From Oscillospiraceae bacterium (GTDB taxonomy: Bacteria; Bacillota; Clostridia; Oscillospirales; Acutalibacteraceae): a DNA stretch of 46,476 bases. The stretch is taken from the NCBI GenBank assembly GCA_015065665.1, contig SVPX01000004.1:1-46476 (forward strand), given 5' to 3'. Positions 15,183 through 24,800 of the stretch are shown here, in pieces (position 1 is the first letter of the stretch; each line of letters starts with the position of its first letter). Under the pieces are notes generated by a model that had not been told where the DNA came from, did not search any database, and saw only the letters and a program-made list of their open reading frames with translations. A program made the translations under genes and the position numbers.

Positions 15183-18100
15183 TCAACCAAAGAGTCTCTT
15201 TGCGTAGTAGCAATAAACAATAGCCGACTGGGCAAGTTCCTGTGCATAAACTGAGTTTTCTGCCACAACCTTGCAATAATCAGCAAAACTGTAAGAAACC
15301 ACACCTGTGCAGTAATTGTTGCCATCTGCTGTGTACTCAACAACCGCGTAAATTGTCTTGTCCATATCTTTTGCAGCAATAGCATCAACACTTGCTGTAT
15401 AAGTACCTGAGTTGTCCTTTGTCATTACTATTTTGCCCGTTGCATTGGACTTTGTAAGAGCAGATGCGTCTGCATAAGCCTTTGCATCCCAGTAGTAGAG
15501 AGTAACATCACCCTGAACATTGTTTGCAAGGAAATTGAAGTTAACTGTAAAGTTCACATTCTCAAAGCTAACTGTGGGATACAATATTGCGTTTGTTGCA
15601 TTACCTGCAAAGTTTGCTGTCTTGTTTGCATCTGCAGCAGCAGAAGTCTGAACCATTGCAGGGCTATATTTCTTAACCATTGCTCTATGCTCGGCCTCAA
15701 GACCTGCATTTGCAAGTTTTTCGGTCTTATAGCCGAAGTAAATCTGAGCCTGTGCGCTATAGTTAAGAAGAGCAACCATAAAGGCCTTTTCTTCTTTTGA
15801 TACGGTGGGAGTCTTCAGCCTGTTGTATGCATAGTCCACACCGTTTGCACTGAGCATCTCACTATATACATAAGTGCCATCAGGAAGCTGTGCAAATATC
15901 TTGTAGTATACTGTGTCGCCAAGTGATTTCGGATGGATATCCTCTGTGCTTACAACATAGTATCTGCCCTCTGTATGGGCGCCTCTTACAAGAGTTTCAA
16001 CAGATGTTGCCTTCTCGTCAGAGTAGACAACAATACCCATCTTATCAGCAGAAACATTCATATTGCTTACGCTGAACAGAGATTCATATCTGAGGGCATC
16101 CTCGCAGTAAAGTCTTGAGAACTTAGGCTCAATTTTAGGAACTGACAGGCTGTCTGCCTCGTAACTGAGGGTAAATGTATCATTATCGTTATACTTAAGT
16201 GTGAATCTTACCTCTGTGTTACCGGGAACAAAGAGTTTGTCAGCATCAATACCTGTCTGTGTGCTGTAAAGGATAGCAAATTTTGCATCCTTACCAGCAA
16301 AGCCGTTGGTCATATACCAGTCGGAGTTATCCTGAGTCTTGACTGCAACGTAACTATCCTGTGTGAACTTCACAGTAAGTTTGCCGTTTTCAAACTTATA
16401 GTCACCCATGTTCTCGAAGTCGCTCTCGCAACCATAATCGGCGCCATTGATGAAACCGAAGAGGTACATATCCTTGAGAGGCTTCTTGGCATCACATACT
16501 GTGCATTTGCCTGCCTCATAGGTATGCTCTGCTTTTTCATTACAGATAGTACAATCACCGAGAGCGTTGTGCTTGTAGTGGTTGCAACTGATAACATCTG
16601 TCATCAGAGCAAGAGTATCGTTTCTGCCGCTGAAGAGCGAAAGGCTGAGTACTGTGCCGCCGGGCAGGAGAAGCATACCTGCTTCCTTACCGCTTTCGAT
16701 GTTATAGAGTGTCGCAGATGAGGTATTCAGATTGCCCTGGGACATATAGATATCCTCATTGCCGAAGGTCTTTACGAATACATAACTGTCCTCAATAAGT
16801 GTGATACTCAGTTCACCGCCGATGAAGTTGTATGGTCCCATATCATTGTAGTTTTCATCGCAACCTACAACCTGACCGTTAATGTAACCGCTGAGGTAAT
16901 ACTGACCTACATCACAGCTTGTGCATTCACCATCTGAGAAACTGTGGTCGCAAGTCTTACTGCACACTATACATACACCGTTGTAATACTCATGAGAGCA
17001 TACAAACAGACAGTTTGTGCAGATGCCGTTTCTGAATGTATGCTCACATACATCCTGACAATCAGAGCATACGCCGTCTTTGTAGTGATGCAGGCAATCA
17101 TATCCGCAGATTGTGCAGACTGAATCTGTGAAATCGTGTTCACAAGGCTTCTGACAAATCTCACATTTGCCGTCTGAGAAGTTGTGGTCACACTCTGCCT
17201 TACAGATTGTGCAGATACCCTCTTTATAGTGATGAGTACATACAAGACCGCAATGTGTACATCCGCCGTCTGCAAATTCGTGTGCACACTTCATACCGCA
17301 GATTGTACATCTGTCGCCTGTAAACTTATGCTCACATACAAGCTCACATACAGTACACTTACCATCAACATATGTATGGTCTACCTGTGCGTCACAGCCT
17401 GAGCAGATACCCTCTGTGCTATGCTCCTTGTGCTCACAGGGAGCAGCGATATAGTAGAGAGTTACTGTATCGTTGCCGTTATCAATAAGTGTAAAGGTAA
17501 TCTCTCTGCCCTTGGGAACAAAGAGCTTGTCGCCCTTATCACCAATAAGTTTTGTGTTATAAAGTACAGCCAGAGTTACATTGTCACCCTGATAGCCGTA
17601 GGTCATATAGAAGTTCTCGTTGTCAGCATCTTTTACTGCAACATAGCTGTTCTCTGTAAAGGTTACAACCAGTTCTCCGTCCTTGAACTCATAGGTGCCG
17701 ATGTTCTCAGCATCCTCGCCCATTCCGTATTCTTCACCATTGATGAAGCCGTAAAGGTAGAGAGCAGGTTTTTCTTTGTTACAGATAGCACAGAAGCCGT
17801 CTATATAACTATGTTCTGTACACTTCTTCTGACAGATTGTACAGGTGCTGTCTTCCCATGTATGGTCGCAGTTTGTGCCGCAGACAGTACAACTGCCCTG
17901 TGAGAAGTTATGTTCACAATGCACTCCGCATTCGCGGCATACACCGTCACGCCATTTATGCTCACATACATACTGACAGGTTGTGCAGATGCCATCCTCG
18001 TAAGTGTGCATACAAATCATTGCACAGACCGTACACTTGCCGTCTTCCCATTTATGCTCACAAAGGTGGGCGCAAATTGTACATTTACCTGCAATCCAGT

Positions 18101-21100
18101 TATGCTTACACTCGTATGCACAGTTTGTACACTTGCCTTCTTCAAAAGTATGCTGACAAGAGAGGGAGCAGACAGAGCATTTACCCTCTGACCAGTTATG
18201 TTCACATACTAATCCGCAGACAGTACAATGGCCGTTTGTCCACTTATGAACGCAGAGTTTGTTACATATTGTACAACTGCCATCTACAAAGTCGTGGTAA
18301 CAGAGTTTATTACATATTGTACATTTGCCCTCTGACCAGTTATGCTCACAAACTGTTCCGCAGACTTTACACTCGCCATTTACAAATTCGTGGGTACATA
18401 CAAGCTGACATACTGTACATACACCCTCGGTCCATTGGTGAGAACAAGGTGTCTGGCAGTTTGTGCAACTGCCCTGAGAGAAGTTATGGTCACAACTTGT
18501 TCCGCAGGTTGAACATCTGCCTTCGTACCAATGCTCGTGATGGCACACGAGAGAACAAATCTGGCATACGCCATTTACAAAGTTATGAGGTGAACAGGGT
18601 GAATTACAGATTGTACAGAATCCATCCTTGAAATCGTGGGAACAATGGAGTTTACAGGTATCGCATACACCCTCATTCCACTGGTGTTCACACTGAACAC
18701 CACAAAGGAAACAGCTACCCTCTGCCCAATGGTGAGAACAGGTCTTGCTACAGATTGTACACTTACCCTCTGACCAGTTATGCTCACACTTGAGAGAACA
18801 GATTTTACATCTGCTGTCAATCCACTTGTGGTCACAAGCCTCACCGCAGACCGTACAGAAGCCCTCTACAAAAATATGGTCGCCAAGCTCAGATATGCTG
18901 TATCGATAGAGAGTACGGGTTTCTACCTTTCTTGTAGCAGAAGCAGTAACAGGAGTCTCGCTCCATTCACTCCAGTCTGTCCACTTGGAATGAGTGTAAA
19001 GAGCCTTGTAGTCTGTGTATGTCTGCTTATATACAGGTACATTGTAGTACCAGTAGGAATCTATACAAACATCAGCATTAGAACGGATGATACTTCCGTC
19101 AGAGGCAACCCTGTCTGTTACAGAGGGGTCAACAGTATCAAAGAAGCAGTGGAAGCCAACGTAATAGTCGGTCTTTACTTTGCTTGTTGTACGGTTCCAG
19201 GGGCCGCCTGCAATCTGCTCATCAGAACACCAGTGATAATACAGATAACCTGCAATAGCCTCGGAGTTGAGCTCTGTCTTCGTGTTTGTGGCTGTAGTGG
19301 TTGTTTTTGGAGTCTTGTTGTATTTTGTATACATAGCATTGCCTGTATCAAACCCCTCGGGCCACTGCTTTACACATTCCTGTGTCTTCTGGCCCTGACT
19401 CTGCCATTCTTTTTTTATCTGAGTATATCCTGCCACAGAGGCATCATAAGATGTTGTCTCTACATAGTCAGAATATCTGTACTCAGTTTTTGTTTCATAC
19501 AGTTTATCGGGGATACCATCAGGGAGGGTTTCTACCCAATCTGATGTAGTACCGTCTGCAAGATATGTCTTATAGTTATCACCGCAATCTGCACAGGTAT
19601 ACAGAGAATGTGCATAATCCAGACAGTTGGCGGGAACAGTTACGATTGAATAGTGGTGTCCCTTTGCAGGAACAGTTGTCTGTGTTGCAAACACCTCACC
19701 ACACTGAGAGCAGTAGGAACCTGCTGTAATACCTGCCTCGGTGCAGGTTGCTTCCTTTGCCGGCTGTACAACTACCACATGGGAGCAGACAGTCTCGTTG
19801 GGAGCCTCAACAGCCGCGTTATCAACGGTGTATGGTGATGTCCATACCACAACATTTTCTGTTTTACTTGCAAGAGTTGTGGCATTTGTTGCATAGTAGT
19901 TCTTTACATCCGCAGAAATCTCGTAGGTGTAATAACCCTTAGGCTGATTTCCGAACTTAAGACCATAGTCAACCTCACTCTTATAGAGGGAGTATTCCTT
20001 GGAGTTGGGGCTGTAACTGCTGGTGAGAACAGGTGTCTCCAGAGTATTTTCGCCGGAATAGGTCTTTGCATAAACTGTTGCAAGGTTGTTGTACTTGGAT
20101 GTGAGTATGCCCTGAATATAATAGCCCTTGCCCAAATCAAGGTTTGATGCCATAGAGGGATTTCTCACTGCAATATCATCAAAAAGATACTCTTTAACCT
20201 GAACATCTTCTGCATAAACATAGCCTGTAACACCGTTACGCTCTATCTGATACCAGAAGTTACCGTAAGCATTCTTATAGAGACCTGTTACATGGAGCAG
20301 GTTACCCGCAGGGATAGTCTCTTTGAGAGTATAGTTTGAAGAAGGATATTCTCTTACCTCGGTTTCTACTGCAGTTGAAACAGTAAGGTTAGAGGGATAG
20401 TAGGTGCAACTTGCAAGATAGGATGTATCACTTGAACCAGTACCGGGAAGTTCCACGTACATCTTGTTACAGTCTACATCGCCTGTCATACCATTGAACT
20501 GACCTACCCATGAATACTGCCACATCCACAGACCGCCGGGATAGTTTGTGTATCCGCTCTTGATTTCTGCAACCCATGTAGGAATGGTCTTGTAGTAGGA
20601 ATCAGAGAAGGTACTGCTTCTGAGGAGCCACTGGTATGTATAGATACCGGGCTGATATCCTGCTGCGTAGATGGTATCGCAGAAGGTCTTTACAACTTCC
20701 TGCTGGAGAGATGCACTCAGGTTCATCTGAACCTCATCCTCAAAGTCAAGGAAGATAGGAAGTTCCATATCATATCCGTCTACAAGAGAGAGAACATACT
20801 CTGCCTCGCCCTTTGCCTCTGCTGCGTTCTCAGCATAGGAGTAAACATATACGCCAAAGGGGATTCCGTTATCCTGACATCCCTTTGCGTTTGTATGGAA
20901 CTTTGTATCTGCTGTTTCTTCCCATGAAGCACGCAGAATTGCAAAGTCAATCTGGCTCTTTACTGTAGGCCAGTCAATATTACCATTCCATACGGAAACA
21001 TCAATGCCGTTATGAAGAACAGGGTTGGGGTTGGCACTTGTTGTTACAACGCAGAGCTTTGTCTGAAGCACAACTTCCCTTGTTGATGTAGTAAGTGCTC

Positions 21101-21740
21101 CATTGCCATTTATATAGTAGCTGACAGCCTCTGCCAGTACTGCGTATGTGTAGGAGCCTGTTGCAAGATTACCAAAGTACATCTTGTCATCAACAGTACT
21201 TCCGTCAAGCACATACTGTTTTCCGTTAACAGTAGCACTTGACTGTAATGCAGGAGTTCTGCTCACATTATTACTCTTATACATAGCAACGGTAACCTTG
21301 CCCAGGTCATTGAGGGTAGATGTGATTGTACCTCTCACAGGGAACGAACCGCCGTATGTAAGCGATGCAGGAGAATGGAGCTTGGTTGCTGTAACGTCAC
21401 CTGTCAGGTGGTCAACCAAGGTTGCAGCGGTTGCATCTGCATACAAAGTCTTGTTGTAGTAGAGAACCTCATACCAATATTTTCCTGCCTTATCCTTATG
21501 AAGAGCCTTTACTCTGAGCATAGTACCCGAAGGTATCGTATGCTCAGTAGCAGAATCAGTTGTGGGATACTTCATAAGGCCTGTAATTTTATTAGTCTTG
21601 ACACTCAGATTGGATGCATATGTCTGAGCAATATAGTCACTTGCCGATGCAGCAAAAACCTGCACAGGCACAATGCTCAGAACAGAAAGCATCACAATCA
21701 CAGACAAAATCAGACATAAGGATTTTTTCATAAAATTCAT
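15183..21740 (-). CDS. Giant secreted GH25 muramidase-like protein with Cys/His repeats (giant A)
   Basis: A 2185-residue secreted protein. After a signal peptide ending near VQVFAASA come an SH3-like domain (about 30-130), a second beta domain, and a GH25 domain (about 245-430) that keeps the catalytic pattern: GIDVSVWNGNIDW, FLDFEDE and DVDC. A second SH3-like domain (about 440-520) follows, then a region with ATCTEAG/CSQCG motifs and a WSEWSE block. The second half alternates tandem 16-residue Cys/His repeats (23, 11, then 2 copies) with three copies of a roughly 100-residue beta-rich module (starting YLYGFING, YYLSGYING, YLFGFING at about 1327, 1613 and 1757), and ends in a 320-residue domain shared with the next protein. 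It should cut or bind peptidoglycan at the cell surface. No LPXTG or dockerin is seen. The ATG at 21740 has AAAAGG 4 bases upstream. Confidence 0.85.
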   Translation of the reverse strand: MNFMKKSLCLILSVIVMLSVLSIVPVQVFAASASDYIAQTYASNLSVKTNKITGLMKYPTTDSATEHTIPSGTMLRVKALHKDKAGKYWYEVLYYNKTLYADATAATLVDHLTGDVTATKLHSPASLTYGGSFPVRGTITSTLNDLGKVTVAMYKSNNVSRTPALQSSATVNGKQYVLDGSTVDDKMYFGNLATGSYTYAVLAEAVSYYINGNGALTTSTREVVLQTKLCVVTTSANPNPVLHNGIDVSVWNGNIDWPTVKSQIDFAILRASWEETADTKFHTNAKGCQDNGIPFGVYVYSYAENAAEAKGEAEYVLSLVDGYDMELPIFLDFEDEVQMNLSASLQQEVVKTFCDTIYAAGYQPGIYTYQWLLRSSTFSDSYYKTIPTWVAEIKSGYTNYPGGLWMWQYSWVGQFNGMTGDVDCNKMYVELPGTGSSDTSYLASCTYYPSNLTVSTAVETEVREYPSSNYTLKETIPAGNLLHVTGLYKNAYGNFWYQIERNGVTGYVYAEDVQVKEYLFDDIAVRNPSMASNLDLGKGYYIQGILTSKYNNLATVYAKTYSGENTLETPVLTSSYSPNSKEYSLYKSEVDYGLKFGNQPKGYYTYEISADVKNYYATNATTLASKTENVVVWTSPYTVDNAAVEAPNETVCSHVVVVQPAKEATCTEAGITAGSYCSQCGEVFATQTTVPAKGHHYSIVTVPANCLDYAHSLYTCADCGDNYKTYLADGTTSDWVETLPDGIPDKLYETKTEYRYSDYVETTSYDASVAGYTQIKKEWQSQGQKTQECVKQWPEGFDTGNAMYTKYNKTPKTTTTATNTKTELNSEAIAGYLYYHWCSDEQIAGGPWNRTTSKVKTDYYVGFHCFFDTVDPSVTDRVASDGSIIRSNADVCIDSYWYYNVPVYKQTYTDYKALYTHSKWTDWSEWSETPVTASATRKVETRTLYRYSISELGDHIFVEGFCTVCGEACDHKWIDSRCKICSLKCEHNWSEGKCTICSKTCSHHWAEGSCFLCGVQCEHQWNEGVCDTCKLHCSHDFKDGFCTICNSPCSPHNFVNGVCQICSLVCHHEHWYEGRCSTCGTSCDHNFSQGSCTNCQTPCSHQWTEGVCTVCQLVCTHEFVNGECKVCGTVCEHNWSEGKCTICNKLCYHDFVDGSCTICNKLCVHKWTNGHCTVCGLVCEHNWSEGKCSVCSLSCQHTFEEGKCTNCAYECKHNWIAGKCTICAHLCEHKWEDGKCTVCAMICMHTYEDGICTTCQYVCEHKWRDGVCRECGVHCEHNFSQGSCTVCGTNCDHTWEDSTCTICQKKCTEHSYIDGFCAICNKEKPALYLYGFINGEEYGMGEDAENIGTYEFKDGELVVTFTENSYVAVKDADNENFYMTYGYQGDNVTLAVLYNTKLIGDKGDKLFVPKGREITFTLIDNGNDTVTLYYIAAPCEHKEHSTEGICSGCDAQVDHTYVDGKCTVCELVCEHKFTGDRCTICGMKCAHEFADGGCTHCGLVCTHHYKEGICTICKAECDHNFSDGKCEICQKPCEHDFTDSVCTICGYDCLHHYKDGVCSDCQDVCEHTFRNGICTNCLFVCSHEYYNGVCIVCSKTCDHSFSDGECTSCDVGQYYLSGYINGQVVGCDENYNDMGPYNFIGGELSITLIEDSYVFVKTFGNEDIYMSQGNLNTSSATLYNIESGKEAGMLLLPGGTVLSLSLFSGRNDTLALMTDVISCNHYKHNALGDCTICNEKAEHTYEAGKCTVCDAKKPLKDMYLFGFINGADYGCESDFENMGDYKFENGKLTVKFTQDSYVAVKTQDNSDWYMTNGFAGKDAKFAILYSTQTGIDADKLFVPGNTEVRFTLKYNDNDTFTLSYEADSLSVPKIEPKFSRLYCEDALRYESLFSVSNMNVSADKMGIVVYSDEKATSVETLVRGAHTEGRYYVVSTEDIHPKSLGDTVYYKIFAQLPDGTYVYSEMLSANGVDYAYNRLKTPTVSKEEKAFMVALLNYSAQAQIYFGYKTEKLANAGLEAEHRAMVKKYSPAMVQTSAAADANKTANFAGNATNAILYPTVSFENVNFTVNFNFLANNVQGDVTLYYWDAKAYADASALTKSNATGKIVMTKDNSGTYTASVDAIAAKDMDKTIYAVVEYTADGNNYCTGVVSYSFADYCKVVAENSVYAQELAQSAIVYCYYAKRLFG
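16905..17440 (-). repeat. Second Cys/His 48-bp repeat array in giant A (11 copies)
   Basis: About 11 tandem copies of the pattern Cys-x-His-x-aromatic-x2-Gly-x-Cys-x2-Cys-x3, between modules 1 and 2. DNA copies differ at many third positions, so they are old or under protein-level selection. Confidence 0.85.
17770..18895 (-). repeat. Main Cys/His 48-bp repeat array in giant A (about 23 copies)
   Basis: About 23 head-to-tail copies of a 16-codon unit, e.g. CEHNWSEGKCTICNKL and CEHKWEDGKCTVCAMI. Each gives three Cys and one or more His at fixed spacing. Copies are diverged in DNA but nearly constant in length. Confidence 0.9.
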
Positions 21741-21755
21741 ATTGCCTTTTGCTTT

Positions 21756-21819
21756 GTGTGTTCGCACGGAACACACTCTGCTCTCCCTTCTTTATAGATT
21801 TTGTTTTATCAGAAGTTAA
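21756..21819 (-). promoter_or_regulatory. Promoter and 5' hairpin of giant A
   Basis: On the reverse strand, TTAACT (21819-21814), a 17-base spacer and TATAAA (21796-21791) form a plausible promoter. About 15 bases on is the perfect 8-bp hairpin GTGTGTTC / GAACACAC with 5-base loop (21776-21756), just before the ribosome site. It suggests giant A can be expressed apart from giant B. Confidence 0.5.
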
Positions 21820-21849
21820 TAAACTGAACGATAAAGGGTTTTGCAATCC

Positions 21850-24800
21850 TTAAGTCTCAGCAAAGAAGTTCTTGGCGTAATAGCCGTAAACAATTGCTGC
21901 CTGTGCAAGATCCTGAATGTCAGAAGCGCTGTTCTCTGCATAGAGTCTGCAGTAATCTGCAAGGCTGTAAGAAACAACACCTGTGCAAAGAGTTCCGCTC
22001 TTTGCTGTGTAGACAACTGTAATATAGATTGTCTTATCAATATCCTTGGGGGCAATATCACCGATACTTGCTGTGTATGCACCGGTATTGTCCTGAGTCA
22101 TCAGGATTTCACCTTTAGCATTGGAAACAGAGAGTATATGGGCATTCTCATATGCATCCTCTGTCCAGTAGTAGAGTTTTACCTCACCCTGTACATCCTT
22201 TGCAACGCAGTTGTAAGTTACTGCGAACATCTCATCCGCGAAGGATACTGTGGGATAAAGCATAGCCTTGGAGGCTGTCTTCTTAAAGTTTGTGGTCTTT
22301 GCATCATCAGCAGGATTTGTCTTGTCTGCCATAGATGCTGTGTAGTGCTTTGCAAGTGCTTTCTGCTGTGCTGTAAGCCCTGCATTTGCAAGTTTGTCGG
22401 TATTATATCCGAAGTATACCTGAGCCTCTGCAGCGTAGTTGAGAAGTGCTACCATAAGAGCCTTCTGGTCTTTTCCTGCTGCTTTGTTTGTGAGTACGGA
22501 CTTTGCATAGTCAACGCCGTTTTCGCTCATCATAGCGCTGTATACATAACTGCCGTCAGAGAGTACCGCATATACCTTAAAGTAAACTGTATCACCAAGG
22601 TTTACGGGATTGATTTTGTCTGTACCTGCAACAAGGTATCTGCCGTCCTCACGCACACCCTGAACATACTCAATGGGTGTTGTTGCATCCATACTGTCAA
22701 AGATTGCAAGGCCCATATTATCATAGGATACATCGGACATATTCTTTGTATTGAAGCAAACCTCGTAGGAAATGCCCTCTTCAAACTGAAGTCTTGTAAA
22801 CCTGGGAGCAATCTGAGCCTTTGCCTCTTCGGTTGTGTAGCTGATTGTAACAGCATCGAAGCTGTCATCGGTAAGTGTGAATGTAACCTCTACACCGCCG
22901 GGTACAAAGAGCATATGAGCATCAATGCCGTAAACAAGAGTGTTAAGCATCTTTGTGGTAGTAGTCTCGCCGGGATCACCGTCTGCCATATACCAGCTCA
23001 TATTGTCCCCTGCCTTGACACCGATGTAACTGTCACTTTGAAAAGATGTTGTGAGTTTGCCGTCTCTGAACTTGTAGCTGCCAAGTCTGTCTGCATCTTC
23101 CTCACAGCCGTAGTTCACACCATCAATCACACCAAAGAGATAGTAAGTTGTCTCCTTCTTGCCGCAGACTGTACATACATCCTCAACCATTGTGTGCTCA
23201 ACAGGAGTCGAACATACAGAGCAAAGTCCGTCTGTTCTGTGGTGGCTGTGCTGACAATCTGAGAATTCATAAGTCAGAACCAGAGTTCCGCTTTCACCCA
23301 TTGACAGAGTAAATGTAATATTTACACCGCCGGGGATATACAGCATATCTGTGCCTGTACTCAGTTTTGTATTGCAAAGAACAATTGTTGTGCCTACTGT
23401 TGTGCCATCAGGCAGGTACCAGTCAGCGTTGTCCTTTGTCTTGACTGCTACTGCGCTATCCTCAGTAAACTTAACAGTAACAGTATCGTTTGTAAATTTA
23501 TAGGGACCTGTAAGGTCTGCGTTTTCCTCGCAACCGATGTTCTCTCCGTTGATATAACCAACAAGCCAGAACTCTGTGCTGTAGGAACACTCTGTACAAG
23601 TACCGTCAGAGAATGTATGCTCACAAGCTGCACCACAGTTTGTGCAAACAGAATCAACATAATTATGCTCGCATACTACATCACAGTCTGTGCAATCACC
23701 CTGTACGAAGTTGTGTTTACATTCTGTATCGCAGATTGTACATACACCCTGTACATACTGGTGAGTACATACATAAGAGCAGATTGTACACTTGCCGTCT
23801 TCAAACTTATGCTCACAGTTCATACTGCAGATTGTGCATTTTCCGTCTTCAAACTTATGCTCACAAAGTTCACCGCAACCTGTACAGGAGCCATCTGAGA
23901 AGTTATGCTCACACAGGTAGTTACACAATGTACACTTGCCATACAGGAACTTATGAGTACACTCCATAAGGCAATCCTTACATACGCCGTCTCTGAATCT
24001 GTGGTCACATTCCTTATTACATTCTGTGCAGATACCGTCTGCAAAACTGTGCTTACATATCTTTTCGCAGATTGTGCAGATATCATCTACATAATCGTGC
24101 TTACACTGAACACCGCACAAGTTACATCCGCCGTCAATCCAGATGTGTCTGCAGTTGTAATCACATACTGCACAGGAGCCGTTGTACCAGTAATGCTGAC
24201 ACTTGAGCGAACAACCTGTGCATATACCGTCTTTATATGTATGGTCTACTTTTTCGCCGCAGGTCAGACATTCACCCTGAGCATTATGTGTTACATGATA
24301 GCAAGGTGCTGCTGTGTAAGTAAGTGTGAGAGTATCGTCACCATTGTTAAGGACTGTGATTGTAAGAAGTCTGCCCTTGGGAACAAAGAGTTTCTGAGCA
24401 TCGTTGATGCCTCTGTCTGTATTATAGAGAGTTACGGAGGTTGCATTCTCCTGATATCCCTCTGTCATATACCAGGCTTCATTACCCTCAGCCTTTACTG
24501 CAATGTAACTATCCTCAGTAAATACAGCAACCAGTTTTCCGCCTGTGAATTTATAGATACCCATATTGTCCATATCATCGTTACAAGCGTAATCTGCACC
24601 GTTGATAAAACCGAAGAGATAATATGAAGGCTCAGGTCTTGAGCATACTGTGCAATATCCGTCTTTATATGTATGAATTACTTTTTCCGAACAAGCAAGG
24701 CACTTGCCGTCCTCTGCGTGTTTGTGATGCTGACAATCAGCAATCTCGTATGTAAGAGTAATTACACCATCCTGTGCACAAGTCAGATTGAATACAACCT

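Noticed and set aside
17837-18631. Forward-strand open frame opposite the Cys/His array
   Set aside because: Low-complexity Tyr/Arg/His sequence produced by reading the repeat codons backwards.
17770-18895. Regular roughly 48-base repeats that resemble a CRISPR array
   Set aside because: The units are in frame, encode a constant 16-residue Cys/His pattern and have no identical repeats with unrelated spacers; they are part of giant protein A.
21841-23262. Long forward-strand open frame of 473 codons opposite the end of giant B
   Set aside because: It is Cys- and Ile-rich with no domain, no ribosome site and mirrors the codon bias of the real reverse-strand gene; shared domains with giant A prove the reverse frame.
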